From NCBI GenBank assembly GCA_017405115.1, contig JAFRBA010000070.1, positions 1 to 56,976 on the forward strand: a DNA stretch of 56,976 nucleotides, given 5' to 3'. This DNA is from Kiritimatiellia bacterium (GTDB lineage: Bacteria; Verrucomicrobiota; Kiritimatiellia; RFP12; UBA1067). Positions 8,154 to 16,849 of the stretch are shown piece by piece. The position numbers and the translations under genes were made by a program. Below the pieces are notes generated by a model. That model had not been told where the DNA came from, made no database searches, and worked only from the letters and a program-made list of their open reading frames with translations. Position 1 is the stretch's first letter. Each line of letters begins with the position of its first letter.

Positions 8154-10430
8154 ATGACATTTGCGAATCGCAAGTTTATCGGATTCCTGGGGGCTGCAAC
8201 GATTGTGATAGTCGCCGAGTATGTCCTAGTTCTGTCCGACAGCGTGATCGCCGGGCGGATGCTTGGCGAAGAGGCGCTTGGTGCAATGAACCTGCTCATG
8301 CCAGTGTTCATGATGGTGAGTTTCTTCACGTGGCTGCTGGCGGTCGGGACGTCAATCGTCTACTCCGACGCAATGGCGCGGACGCAAAAAGAGCGCGCTG
8401 CAAACATTGCAGGGCAGGGCCTCGTCGCCGCCGTGGTGCTTGGACTTGCGCTGTGCATCGCAATCCTTGCATTTAAGAGCCCCTATCTTGCCTTCATGGC
8501 GCCGGACGCCGATACGGCGGGATATGCGGCAGACTACTTGAAGTGGTACCCGGTTGTCGCCGCTCTAGAGGCTGTAGACCTTGTCCTTTTGTATCTTGTC
8601 TATACCGACGGAGGCGAAATCTGCTGTACCGTGTCCTACTGTTCGCAGGTGATCGTGAACTTGGCGCTTTCCTACGGGCTGTGCTCCGGCAAATGCGGGC
8701 TGCCAGCGCTCGGCATGGGCGGAATCGCGATTGGCACGGCAGTTGCATATCTGTCTGGCATGGCGATGCTCCTGCCCAGGCTCCTGCGCGGCAGAAGCTG
8801 CGGGCTGCGCTTTGCCCCGCGGTTCCTGCCGCGAGATCTTGCTCGTTCGCTGACACTGAGCTTTGGTGACGCCTCGTCCGGCCTTTTCCAGGCGCTTCTG
8901 TTTTTCGTGACTACCAAGTACCTGATCCTCTCGTGGGGCTCAGACATCCTGCCGGTCTCGACCGTGGTGTTCTTCATAATACGGCTTTCCCTGTTTTTCA
9001 ATGGCGTGGGAATCGCCCTCCAGCCGATGGAGACCGTCTACCACGGGGAGGGCAACACGACGGCCATACGGAAGCTGATCCGCTTCGCCGCATGCATATC
9101 CGTCTTCGAGGGGCTGTTCCTCACGGCCGTCGTCTTCATCGGGCCGGAATTGTTCGCGGAGATGGTCGGCATGGAAGATCCTGAATTGGTAGGCGACGCG
9201 AGCCGTGCGGCGAGGCTGGTGGTGATAGGGCTTGCCGGATATGCCCTCACGTATATGCTGAATTCGCATTACCAGTACATCGGGCGCCCTGGCCGCTCGG
9301 TCGCGCTGACGGCTCTTGCCTTTTTTGCCGTTCCTGTCGCGCTGCAGCTTGTGTTCGGGGGGGCGTTGGGGCTGAACGGCGTCTGGGCGGCCCTTGCGGC
9401 CGGCCCGACGATTACGGTGATGGCGTTCCTCGCCATGCCGCTGGTGCGCAGGTCGAAACCCTGTGCGGACGGCAGGGAACCACATGTCTGGTCTGTTGAA
9501 ACTACCGATCCCGCGGCCTGCGCAAGGGTTGTCGCGGTGATCGGCAAGTCCCTCCCCGGCTCGATTCCGGCTGAAACCGCCACGCATATCGTAGACACTC
9601 TGACAAGCGCCCTAAGGAGCATCCGCGAGCGGAACGGCAGCCACCGGCGCATATATGCCGAGATCACCGTTAAGCCGGACGATAACGGCGTCAGGCTGAT
9701 CGTCAGGGACGACGGCCAGTACTTTGCGATCGATGCGCCCGAGTGTTCCGCCATGCATCTGCCTGCCTCCGGGTTCAACCGCAACATATTCATCTTCGCC
9801 CAGCCAAAGGACGAGTTCGAACGCAAATACGAGATACTTCGCGGCATCGACCTGTCCCTGGCGGAAGTCAGGGACGTGGTCGCTCTCGACGACCGCAACT
9901 TCGACGCCTGCTACCATAGTACGCCAGAGCAAAACTGGGCGCTGTTCAAGACCAACAGGGAGAGCGGCTTCGTCGTCCGCGACCGTGAAACGGGGCAGCT
10001 CGTCGGGTACACCATGCTGCTTCCCGTGGACGACTCGACGTATCTGCGGATTCGCAAAGGCGCGTTCATGGACACCGAGCTGACGCCCGAGATGGTTCTG
10101 AAGTACGACGCGCCCGGGATATACCACCTCTACTTCACCGGCGTCGTAGTGCATCCCGATCATCGAAGCGCAAGGATGGTCCTGGCGATGTTCAACGCGA
10201 TGATCGAAGACTTCATCGCGCTGTCAGGGCGCGGCATCTTCATCGACCGCATGATTGCGGACGTGGTCACGCTCGACGGGAGGAAATTCTGCCGCTTCTT
10301 CGGGCTCGACAAGGTCTGCGAGTCAAACCACCATTCGACGATATACGAAGTCCTGGCCCTGCCGCCGAAGTTCCGCATGACGACGCCTTCGACCCGTCGC
10401 CTTGAAGAGGCATACAAGTCCATGCGGTGA
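8154..10430 (+). CDS. MATE-family transporter fused to an ATPase-like domain and a GNAT-like domain
   Basis: The 758-residue protein has three parts. Residues 1 to ~435 are a 12-helix MATE efflux protein (for example SVIAGRMLGEEALGAMNLLMP near the start). Residues ~440-560 resemble an anti-sigma/GHKL-type ATP-binding domain such as is sometimes found behind MATE proteins, with LIVRDDGQYF and a final GFNRNIFIF. Residues ~570-758 resemble an acetyltransferase: SGFVVRDRETGQLVGYTMLL, then YFTGVVVHPDHRS. MATE proteins export cations or drugs by ion antiport. The fused domains suggest that transport is coupled to nucleotide or acyl-CoA sensing, but that is inference. No frameshift is needed to join the parts. 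Confidence 0.82.
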   Translation: MTFANRKFIGFLGAATIVIVAEYVLVLSDSVIAGRMLGEEALGAMNLLMPVFMMVSFFTWLLAVGTSIVYSDAMARTQKERAANIAGQGLVAAVVLGLALCIAILAFKSPYLAFMAPDADTAGYAADYLKWYPVVAALEAVDLVLLYLVYTDGGEICCTVSYCSQVIVNLALSYGLCSGKCGLPALGMGGIAIGTAVAYLSGMAMLLPRLLRGRSCGLRFAPRFLPRDLARSLTLSFGDASSGLFQALLFFVTTKYLILSWGSDILPVSTVVFFIIRLSLFFNGVGIALQPMETVYHGEGNTTAIRKLIRFAACISVFEGLFLTAVVFIGPELFAEMVGMEDPELVGDASRAARLVVIGLAGYALTYMLNSHYQYIGRPGRSVALTALAFFAVPVALQLVFGGALGLNGVWAALAAGPTITVMAFLAMPLVRRSKPCADGREPHVWSVETTDPAACARVVAVIGKSLPGSIPAETATHIVDTLTSALRSIRERNGSHRRIYAEITVKPDDNGVRLIVRDDGQYFAIDAPECSAMHLPASGFNRNIFIFAQPKDEFERKYEILRGIDLSLAEVRDVVALDDRNFDACYHSTPEQNWALFKTNRESGFVVRDRETGQLVGYTMLLPVDDSTYLRIRKGAFMDTELTPEMVLKYDAPGIYHLYFTGVVVHPDHRSARMVLAMFNAMIEDFIALSGRGIFIDRMIADVVTLDGRKFCRFFGLDKVCESNHHSTIYEVLALPPKFRMTTPSTRRLEEAYKSMR

Positions 10431-10460
10431 AGACGTCCGCCCGAAGCCGCCAGGCCGGCG

Positions 10461-10838
10461 TCACGGCGTGTCGAGCTGGCGTCCAATCCACTCCATGAGG
10501 AAGTCCACTATGCGCGACTGGCGTTCTGGGGGGATGGCCGTTCCCTTCGGTACCTTCCACCACTTGCACAGGCACCCGCGGCAGCATGTCGCCGTAGCGT
10601 GCTGCGCCTTGAACACCGGATGACCCCTCATCGGGGTCTGCCTTCCGTCGTTTGGCGGGCTTGCCGGCGCAAGTCTTGTTCGTATGAAGTCCTCGGCATG
10701 GCGGCGGATCGTGACCATGCCTTTGTCGGCGATGTACTTCCTGTCCGCCTCGGAGAGCCGGAACCGCGAGCGGAACTTCGACTTCGCAAGCCTCTGGAAC
10801 GCCGCGTCCACTTGCCTTTTATCGCGTCTCGGTTCCAT
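10461..10838 (-). CDS. DUF4186 family protein
   Basis: This 125-residue protein matches the DUF4186 family over nearly its whole length: FRLSEADRKYIADKG, HAEDFIRTRLAPASPPNDG, TPMRGHPVFKAQHATATCCR and CLCKWWKVPKG. The histidines and clustered cysteines suggest metal binding; the function of the family is unknown. I start at the ATG at 10838. An extended -10 (TGGTATAAT) on the minus strand ends at 10872, about 33 nt upstream. The gene faces the transporter gene, and no convincing terminator hairpin lies in the 30 nt between their stops. Confidence 0.85.
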   Translation of the reverse strand: MEPRRDKRQVDAAFQRLAKSKFRSRFRLSEADRKYIADKGMVTIRRHAEDFIRTRLAPASPPNDGRQTPMRGHPVFKAQHATATCCRGCLCKWWKVPKGTAIPPERQSRIVDFLMEWIGRQLDTP

Positions 10839-10871
10839 GTTCTTTGATGGGTTGTTCGCTATGTGGCGCGT

Positions 10872-10877
10872 ATTATA
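10872..10877 (-). promoter_or_regulatory. Extended -10 promoter TTATGGTATAAT for DUF4186 gene
   Basis: On the minus strand the box reads TATAAT preceded by TTATGG, the same extended -10 seen before five other genes in this window. The gene start is 33 nt downstream. Confidence 0.55.
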
Positions 10878-11057
10878 CCATAACCCATGTTCGCCATGCC
10901 GAAACAAGCGGCATTGACGCGCGTGGGGCGTTATGAGATAATGTCGGCATGAAAACTAGAAGTGGCTGCGCGGTCTGCCCGCGTGGCGGATACACCGTGC
11001 TGGGGGGATGTTGAAGTTGGAACAGAATGACCGAAGTGACAGAAGGGGCGAAATGCG

Positions 11058-11150
11058 ATGAAGAAACCTTTGGCGGTCAAGATAGTAGAGGCGCTTGGGA
11101 CGATGACAACCAGAGGAGATGGGTTTGACTGGCATGGAAGAAACTCATAA
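11058..11150 (+). pseudogene. Chimeric scar: 5' end of the 16846-type gene joined to 3' end of a 23009-type gene
   Basis: The first 14 codons (MKKPLAVKIVEALG) nearly match the start of the membrane protein at 16846. From about 11100 the sequence (acgatgacaaccagagg) instead matches the 3' end of the gene at 23009 together with the spacer before the next start at 23503. The open frame is only 30 codons. It reads as a deletion junction between two formerly complete genes. Confidence 0.6.
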
Positions 11151-12492
11151 AAGACGGTGCGGGAACTGTGGCGCGGAGATTCAGGCGCGGCATCTCGGCA
11201 GCGTCAAGATCGGAGACTCGGATGTTGCGATTGGCTACTGCGAGCGGTGCAACGCGTTTGGCGTGCCGATTGGCGAAGATGAGAAGACCTACCGCGAGCG
11301 CATGGCGGACGCGAAGCTGCGCGTTCCCAAGGGGTGGTCGATGCGGCAGTGTGAGGACGGCTCGCTGGAGTTGAGGCGCGGCGTTCCGTGCTGTTGGCTA
11401 TTGGTGTTTCCTGTCGGTTTTGCTGTGTTTGTTGCCAGTATTTTGGTCGCGGGTCACTTTATGAATATTGGCGATATGGACTTGAGATGGTCGGTGTTTA
11501 TTGCCGTGTTTGCAGCTGCCGTGGCCGGCTTTTTTGGGCTTGTTGCGCTTGGTCGTCTTACTGCGCGGCGGTATCGGCTTGGCATGGAGGCACTTGTGGC
11601 GGAGTCGCTTTGGCTTGGCTTCATCCCCGTGTGCCGCCGCATGTTCGCGCGAACGGCCATTACGAGCGGCATCATACAGGAATGCGGCAAGGACTATGTT
11701 GCCGTCTGGTCAAACGGTTACGACCTCCGCGTGTTTTGGCGTGGGCGCAGCAAGAACGAGGCAGAGTTTATTGAAGCGAATCTGCTTGTGACCTGCGAAT
11801 CAGCGTTGGATGAGGAGCCTCTTTTGTGCGGAAAGTGCGGTATGCCTTTTCGGTCGAAGGACATCGACATGCAAAGCAATTCGCTCTTATGCCCACGGTG
11901 CAGTACGGCGACAGAGCCGGGGAGCGCGGACTGGGTGCGGCTGGTGCGCTTCAGGATGCGCTACCGTCCGCATGGCGTCGTCGATATCCCCGTCGGCTTT
12001 GAATTGCGGGAGGGAAGGTGGTGGAACGGGGCGCTAAACGCGGCGCTTTCACGCTATGTGGTCGTCATTTGCATTGCAGCCGCTTTGTTGGGGCCTTTTG
12101 AGAAACTGTCCGAGCCCTGGGTTTGTATTCCCATTTCGATTCTGCTGCTTGTCTTTGCGGCGGCACCGGTGTATCTCGTTGCCTCGGCGATTGTAGGACG
12201 TTTCGGCGTCCACCGCGTCACGGCGCAAAATGGACATCTTGCATATTTTCACGGCATCGGTAGGTTTGGACGGCATGTGGACCTGCCGAAGGCTTCGGTT
12301 GATGGCTTCGGCGTGATGTATCGCGGTTCGTTTTTCGACAGCAATGCAGCTTTTCCAAAGGCAATCGGCATTGGCGTCAAGGATGAGAAGGAGATGAAGC
12401 ACATCTTCCGCGACTGCTCGCCTGTTTTCTATCATTGGGTGGAAGGCTGGCTGTGCAATGTGCTGAAAACCTCGACGGAGGCCACGAAATGA
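11134..12492 (+). CDS. Membrane protein with two zinc ribbons, unknown family
   Basis: The protein is about 452 residues. It has an N-terminal zinc ribbon (CGNCGAEI ... YCERCNAF), two transmembrane helices near residues 85-145, a central soluble part, a second zinc ribbon (LLCGKCGMPF ... LLCPRCST), then two more helices and a C-terminal soluble domain. I take the ATG at 11134 because its first eight codons (MEETHKRR) are shared with the small gene at 23503; an ATG at 11119 is also in frame. It is followed by another zinc-ribbon membrane protein with an ATGA overlap at an alternative start. No enzymatic motif is visible; it may scaffold or sense at the membrane. Confidence 0.65.
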   Translation: MEETHKRRCGNCGAEIQARHLGSVKIGDSDVAIGYCERCNAFGVPIGEDEKTYRERMADAKLRVPKGWSMRQCEDGSLELRRGVPCCWLLVFPVGFAVFVASILVAGHFMNIGDMDLRWSVFIAVFAAAVAGFFGLVALGRLTARRYRLGMEALVAESLWLGFIPVCRRMFARTAITSGIIQECGKDYVAVWSNGYDLRVFWRGRSKNEAEFIEANLLVTCESALDEEPLLCGKCGMPFRSKDIDMQSNSLLCPRCSTATEPGSADWVRLVRFRMRYRPHGVVDIPVGFELREGRWWNGALNAALSRYVVVICIAAALLGPFEKLSEPWVCIPISILLLVFAAAPVYLVASAIVGRFGVHRVTAQNGHLAYFHGIGRFGRHVDLPKASVDGFGVMYRGSFFDSNAAFPKAIGIGVKDEKEMKHIFRDCSPVFYHWVEGWLCNVLKTSTEATK

Positions 12493-12527
12493 ATGCGCGG
12501 ATGAGAGCAAGCGCGGGGGATTGCAGC

Positions 12528-13202
12528 ATGAAGACCTACAGCTGTCCATCGTGTGGGGCGCAGATTGCGCTTCGCGACATCAACGTCAAATCCGATTTGA
12601 TGCTATGTCGTGCCTGCGGCAAGACGATCTCATGTTCGCGATATCTTCAGCGCGAGACGGCACACAAGGCTCCCGGCGAGCCGCCGAAGCGTGTAAGAGT
12701 CATTCACGAAGAGGCGACCCCTGACAGGCCGAGGGAAGAGCGCATAGAATGGAAATATGGCCTGTGGGGTGTTCTGTTCGGTATATTCCTGATGTGTGTC
12801 GGTGGAGTTGTGTTATGGAATGACATCGGGTGGTATTGCGGACGAATCCGCTGCGCGACGAACCCGCAATTTGGGCTTGTAGTTTCTCCTTTCATTTTCT
12901 TGACTGGGCTTGTCTTTGCGGTCTTTTCGCTTTTCGGAAAGTTCTCGCTTAGTATTGTCGATGGCTGTTGCTCGTACTTTGTTGGGGTGGGCAAGATCGG
13001 GCGGAAGCGAGAATTCAGGTTGCGACGCGACACCTCGGTGGCGTTTGAGGTGGTTCCGGCGAAGAACGGCTCCGGGCAGTATTGGAAGCAAATCCGCATA
13101 AGCAACGATGACGGCGCGGATGTGGTCATCGGGAGCCTGCCGGTGGATGTGGCGGAATACTTCCAGCAATGGCTGGTTTATTGGGCGGAGAAAATACGAT
13201 GA
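12528..13202 (+). CDS. Zinc-ribbon membrane protein, unknown function
   Basis: The 224-residue protein begins MKTYSCPSCGAQI and continues LMLCRACGKTI, a zinc ribbon at the very N-terminus, then two transmembrane helices (~residues 75-95 and ~115-140) and a soluble C-terminal domain ending EYFQQWLVYWAEKIR. I prefer the ATG at 12528, which has GGGGGA 7 nt upstream; the ATG at 12489 overlapping the previous stop is an alternative. The layout is a smaller version of the neighbouring 11134 protein. Function is unknown. Confidence 0.62.
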   Translation: MKTYSCPSCGAQIALRDINVKSDLMLCRACGKTISCSRYLQRETAHKAPGEPPKRVRVIHEEATPDRPREERIEWKYGLWGVLFGIFLMCVGGVVLWNDIGWYCGRIRCATNPQFGLVVSPFIFLTGLVFAVFSLFGKFSLSIVDGCCSYFVGVGKIGRKREFRLRRDTSVAFEVVPAKNGSGQYWKQIRISNDDGADVVIGSLPVDVAEYFQQWLVYWAEKIR

Positions 13203-13297
13203 AGAAACCTTTGGCAGTAAGAATAGTCGAGGCGCTTGGGTGGACTTGGAGGAAATGGGGACTGTCCCCAAATGAAGAGGGAATTATGCTGTTATAG
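13199..13297 (+). pseudogene. Truncated 5' remnant of a 16846-type membrane protein gene
   Basis: Bases 13199-13247 are identical to the first 49 nt of the gene at 16846 (MKKPLAVRIVEALGWT). The match ends just before the palindrome GGGGACTGTCCCC, and the frame closes after 32 codons. The gene appears to have been cut by that repeat or by a deletion at it. Confidence 0.65.
13257..13269. repeat. REP-like motif GGGGACTGTCCCC
   Basis: It sits in a conserved context (aaatGGGGACTGTCCCCaaatga) shared with 16507-16519. It lies at the break point of the truncated gene at 13199. Confidence 0.55.
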
Positions 13298-13353
13298 TTG
13301 CGCTTTGCGGATGAATATGCTATTATATTGTCTGTTGTGAGTGGAGAAGGGAT

Positions 13354-13665
13354 ATGAAACGACAGACAAGGCTGTTCCCAAAGGCGGTGGTGGCGCTTGA
13401 GCGGCTGGGCGAGAACATCAAGCTTGCGCGGCGTCGGCGCGGCATAACGTCCGCGCTGATGGCGGAGCGCGCCGACATGAGCCTCATGACGTTGAGGGCG
13501 ATTGAGCGTGGTTCGCCCAAGGTGGCGATGGGCAACTACATGTCCGTCCTCTTCTGCCTCGGCATGCAGGACGACATGGCGCAGGTTGCTGCCACTGATC
13601 TGCAGGGGCGCGACATCCAGGACGCACGGCTTCTGCGCAGTTCACGGCAGAGAGGTGCCCAATGA
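13354..13665 (+). CDS. XRE-family antitoxin HipB-like
   Basis: This 103-residue protein has a helix-turn-helix of the Cro/XRE type: LGENIKLARRRRGITSALMA, then ERADMSLMTLRAIERGSP. It precedes hipA with an ATGA overlap, the usual antitoxin-toxin order. It should bind and neutralise HipA and repress the operon. An AT-rich stretch at about 13315-13335 upstream could hold the promoter. Confidence 0.85.
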   Translation: MKRQTRLFPKAVVALERLGENIKLARRRRGITSALMAERADMSLMTLRAIERGSPKVAMGNYMSVLFCLGMQDDMAQVAATDLQGRDIQDARLLRSSRQRGAQ

Positions 13666-14876
13666 AAGAGCTGGGCATCTATCTTGGTGAAGAGAAGCTT
13701 GGCCTCGTTCGCGTCGAAAGTGTGCGGGGCAAGGAGGTCTTTTCGTTTTCTTACGACGATGCCTGGCTGAAGAAGGGAGAAATGTTGGCCATCGATCCCG
13801 ATGTTCTGCCGTCGGCCGGAGAGCAATATCCTGTCGGCAAGGGGGTGTTCGGCTTTCTCGGCGACATCGCTCCCGACAGGTGGGGTCGACGGCTTATACG
13901 CCGCAAGGAGACACAGCTCGCGCGGCGTGAAAAGAGGCCGGAGAGGACATTGCTTGCGAGCGATTTCATCGTCGGCGCGTATGACCTTACCCGGACTGGC
14001 GCGGTGCGAGTAATGCTTGACGGAAAGTTCGTCTCGTCCGATTCGTCCAAGCCCGCCCCGCCTTGGACGACGCTGAGGACGCTTGAGGAGTGCGCCCGGA
14101 AGATCGATGCGGACGAAGACGGACAGGACGCGCGGTGGATAGATGTCCTTCTCGCCCCAGGTTCCTCTTTGGGTGGCGCTCGTCCGAAAGCGAATGTGTC
14201 GGACGAGAAGGGCTTGTTGTGGATTGCGAAGTTTCCCTCTGCAAACGACGAGTGGGATGTCGGCATATGGGAGTTCCTTGTCTCGCGCCTTGCGGCGGCG
14301 GCGGGGCTAAGAGTGAGCGATACTCGCCTGGAGCGGTTTTCAAAGGCTGGTTCGACATTCTTCTCGCGCAGGTTTGACCGCGAAGGCGAAAGGCGAATTC
14401 ACTATGCGAGCGCCATGACGATGTCCGGCGCGTCGGACGGAGAGGAAGGTCATAGCTATCTGGACGTTGCCGAGTTTCTTGTGCGCGAAGGGGCGCGCCC
14501 GGACGAAGACCTCGCGGAGCTGTGGAGCCGCATCGTTTTCTCGCGTCTTGTCGGGAACAGCGACGACCATCTGCGGAATCACGGATTCGTCATGGAACGC
14601 GGTGGATGGCGGCTCTCTCCGATGTTCGACGTGAACCCGAATCCCGACGCGGCATTCGCGGCGCTCGATCTGGCACCGGGTGTCCAAGGTGCGTCACGAG
14701 GCGAACTTATCGAAAGCGCGGAATATTTCCATGTCGATCGCAATGTGGCCGAGAAGCGGTACGCGGAGTTGCTCACGGCCATCTCAGGTTGGCAAGCTCT
14801 CGCGCAGAAACTGAATATCCGCAGAAACGAAGTCGACCGCATGTCTGCATGTTTCTACAAGGCGGAATTTAGATGA
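13662..14876 (+). CDS. hipA: HipA-type serine/threonine kinase toxin
   Basis: HipA toxins phosphorylate glutamyl-tRNA synthetase or related targets and cause growth arrest or persistence. The 404-residue protein is full length. The Gly-rich loop region (LLAPGSSLGGARPKA, ~residue 170), the catalytic segment NSDDHLRNHGF (~residue 300) and the metal-binding SPMFDVNPN (~residue 320) are all present, so the kinase looks intact. The start overlaps the antitoxin stop. A YcxB-like membrane protein follows after 12 nt but is probably unrelated. Confidence 0.9.
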   Translation: MKELGIYLGEEKLGLVRVESVRGKEVFSFSYDDAWLKKGEMLAIDPDVLPSAGEQYPVGKGVFGFLGDIAPDRWGRRLIRRKETQLARREKRPERTLLASDFIVGAYDLTRTGAVRVMLDGKFVSSDSSKPAPPWTTLRTLEECARKIDADEDGQDARWIDVLLAPGSSLGGARPKANVSDEKGLLWIAKFPSANDEWDVGIWEFLVSRLAAAAGLRVSDTRLERFSKAGSTFFSRRFDREGERRIHYASAMTMSGASDGEEGHSYLDVAEFLVREGARPDEDLAELWSRIVFSRLVGNSDDHLRNHGFVMERGGWRLSPMFDVNPNPDAAFAALDLAPGVQGASRGELIESAEYFHVDRNVAEKRYAELLTAISGWQALAQKLNIRRNEVDRMSACFYKAEFR

Positions 14877-14888
14877 TGGAGGTGATAC

Positions 14889-15878
14889 ATGGATGTGACA
14901 TTCACGACTAAGTTTGACGCGAAGCAATATGCGCGCGCAGTCAGACGGGCCTTGGCTTTCTCGTTCCGAGGCTTTACCGCCTTCTCCTGGTGCCTGATGG
15001 CGGCGTGGTTGGTTTTCATGTTTGACTGGTGGCTAAAAGGGTGTCCTAAAGAAGGATGCTCTTTGCTATGGTCTTTGCCTTTCTTCTGCGGTTGCGTGGA
15101 AATCTTCCGCCGCGCCTGGGTGCGCATTTATGTCAGGCATATGCAGCAGATGCTTGGCGATGCACTTGTGACGTGCCGTATAACCGACAAAGGATATGAG
15201 ACCGTGTGCGGAGACCTAGTGCAGAAGATGCCGTGGCAGAAGTTCGCATCCCACTATCACTTTGTCGATGACGATACCGTGTCGTTCATGCTGAAACGTT
15301 CGGCGCCTGTCATGATACTGTGGGAATTGCGCGAACATGGTGTCGACAGATACGAACTCGAAGCGGCGTTTCGCGCTGTGGGGCTGCTTCCGGCTGGGAA
15401 GTCGAAGAAACGCAGGGCGGTGATTGTATTGTTGGCATTGTTGGGCCTGATTGTCGTGTTGTCGTCAATTTCATTTGTATGCTCGACATTTGTATCATGG
15501 CGCAACGGCATTCGTTTCAACGATACGCAGATTCGCCTTTTCGACCTCATACACGGCGAGGACGACACTCGCCGTCCGTTGCCGCTTGACGCCATGCGCG
15601 CGAAAGTTGTCCGTGCGTTGACGGACGTTGGCAGCCCGGATGAATTCATCTATGTCTTTGATACCAAAGCGGAACACGACAAGGTCGGCCTTCTGGCGCG
15701 ATACGGGGACTGGAGCTGCGAGGCGTATTATCCATGCGGCTGCGCTTGCGAGCATTACAACGGCTATTGGGAGTCCCTGAAGACCAACCACACCTCGTCT
15801 GTCTATTTGGAGTCGGAGAAGGGGAAGTGGCTGGAAAAGATACGTCCATTGGCGAAAGAACTGTACGAAGAAGAGTAG
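14889..15878 (+). CDS. YcxB-like membrane protein
   Basis: This 329-residue protein has two N-terminal transmembrane helices (~residues 25-70), then a ~75-residue beta-rich part with ITDKGYETVCGD, MPWQKFASHYHFVDDD and VMILWELREHG. This arrangement resembles the YcxB domain. A third helix (~residues 180-205) is followed by a periplasmic or cytoplasmic tail that includes a Cys-rich segment (YYPCGCACEHY). A start with GGAGG upstream supports the call. Function is unknown. Confidence 0.6.
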   Translation: MDVTFTTKFDAKQYARAVRRALAFSFRGFTAFSWCLMAAWLVFMFDWWLKGCPKEGCSLLWSLPFFCGCVEIFRRAWVRIYVRHMQQMLGDALVTCRITDKGYETVCGDLVQKMPWQKFASHYHFVDDDTVSFMLKRSAPVMILWELREHGVDRYELEAAFRAVGLLPAGKSKKRRAVIVLLALLGLIVVLSSISFVCSTFVSWRNGIRFNDTQIRLFDLIHGEDDTRRPLPLDAMRAKVVRALTDVGSPDEFIYVFDTKAEHDKVGLLARYGDWSCEAYYPCGCACEHYNGYWESLKTNHTSSVYLESEKGKWLEKIRPLAKELYEEE

Positions 15879-15943
15879 GATGGCGAGAGGGGAAGGAACA
15901 ACCTCCATGAATATGCGATAAAGCAAGCCTTCTAAGAATGTGT

Positions 15944-15949
15944 TATAAT
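15944..15949 (+). promoter_or_regulatory. -10 box TATAAT before the SAF lipoprotein
   Basis: It lies 6 nt before the ATG at 15956, another probable leaderless start. Confidence 0.5.
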
Positions 15950-15955
15950 ACGAGC

Positions 15956-16408
15956 ATGAAAATGGTTCACAATGCTATTAATTGTGGAGTGGCGGTTTGG
16001 CTTATGACATTCTTCGTCCTTGCGATTGTGGGATGCGTGAGCGCACCGCGTTGCACGAACAGTGTTCGTTCCGCAGCATCTTCCAATCTGATGTCGGCTG
16101 CTGGGCAGACAAAGACACAGAAAGAGGCCGAGAAACTACAAGAGACGACCATTTGTGACGAACGCAAAAAGATCGACTTGCGATATGGATTCGTTGCAAA
16201 AGTACTGTTTGTCAATGAAGACGTGAAAGCCGGGACGGTTTTGACGAAGGACATGCTTTGCAGTCGCGATTATATCGCCATGGGTGTCAGAGATCGTTGC
16301 CTTCAGGTAGATGATCTTAAATCCGTGCTTGGTCGCAAACTGGCTTTTGACCTGAAGCGCGGAAGCATTTTGCTGAAGACGGATATCTGCGAGGAGGATG
16401 GACGATGA
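15956..16408 (+). CDS. Lipoprotein with SAF domain
   Basis: The 150-residue protein has a lipoprotein signal peptide whose lipobox is IVGC, then a linker, then a SAF domain from about residue 80 (VLFVNEDVKAGTVLTKDML, and LGRKLAFDLKRGSILLKTD). SAF domains occur in FlgA/CpaB pilus and flagellar chaperones and in sugar-acid enzymes. Anchored in a membrane, it could be a pilus- or glycan-related factor, but no pilus genes are near. The start is chosen from the adjacent -10 and the signal peptide. Confidence 0.7.
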   Translation: MKMVHNAINCGVAVWLMTFFVLAIVGCVSAPRCTNSVRSAASSNLMSAAGQTKTQKEAEKLQETTICDERKKIDLRYGFVAKVLFVNEDVKAGTVLTKDMLCSRDYIAMGVRDRCLQVDDLKSVLGRKLAFDLKRGSILLKTDICEEDGR

Positions 16409-16506
16409 AAATGGCGCGGGGACAGGCATCGGCGGCTTTCAACCGACCGCGTGTCCCTTGTTGCTTTTATGCCACGCACTCCGCACGCGGCAGTTGAGCG
16501 GAAAAT

Positions 16507-16519
16507 GGGGACTGTACCC
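16507..16519. repeat. REP-like motif, variant GGGGACTGTACCC
   Basis: It has one mismatch from the palindrome at 13257 and shares the same flanks. It lies just before the small lipoprotein gene. Confidence 0.5.
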
Positions 16520-16546
16520 AAATGATCAAGTAAAATGAGAAGCGGG

Positions 16547-16849
16547 ATGAAATCTGATTTCAGGAAGTTCAGGCTATACAAGAGATTGGCAATTGTCTTT
16601 ATGTTGGTTGCGCTTGTGGCGGGGTGCGATGGTGCAAAGGAAAAGGCGGAATCCATCGGCATAATAGGCGGAGAGGACGGCCCGACGGCCGTGTGGCTCA
16701 CGACTCGTCTGCCGTGGAGCAATGGCGAGCCAATCATACTGCGCGGCACAAACGGCACCAGGAATTGCGTGTTTGACGACAACGGCGTTGCAGAGCCAAA
16801 CACATCGAAACGCCCGAATCAGGAACCGAAGTGGAACAAAAGGCGATGA
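16547..16849 (+). CDS. Small lipoprotein with an IGIIGGxDGPTA motif
   Basis: This 100-residue protein has a signal peptide and lipobox (LVAGC), then SIGIIGGEDGPTAVWLTTRL. That segment closely resembles a conserved stretch of the beta subunit of sodium-pumping decarboxylases, where it forms part of the membrane ion path, but here it stands alone in a secreted protein without the rest of that subunit. The remainder is short and polar. The ATG at 16535 is an alternative start. Its stop overlaps the start of the next gene (ATGA). Confidence 0.55.
   Translation: MKSDFRKFRLYKRLAIVFMLVALVAGCDGAKEKAESIGIIGGEDGPTAVWLTTRLPWSNGEPIILRGTNGTRNCVFDDNGVAEPNTSKRPNQEPKWNKRR

Noticed and set aside
8154..10430. 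Frameshift or gene fusion by sequencing error in the MATE protein
   Set aside because: One frame runs without a stop through all three parts, and the junctions contain plausible linkers with normal codon use.
10430..10461. Terminator between the convergent transporter and DUF4186 genes
   Set aside because: No stable stem with a T-tract could be found in the 30 nt.
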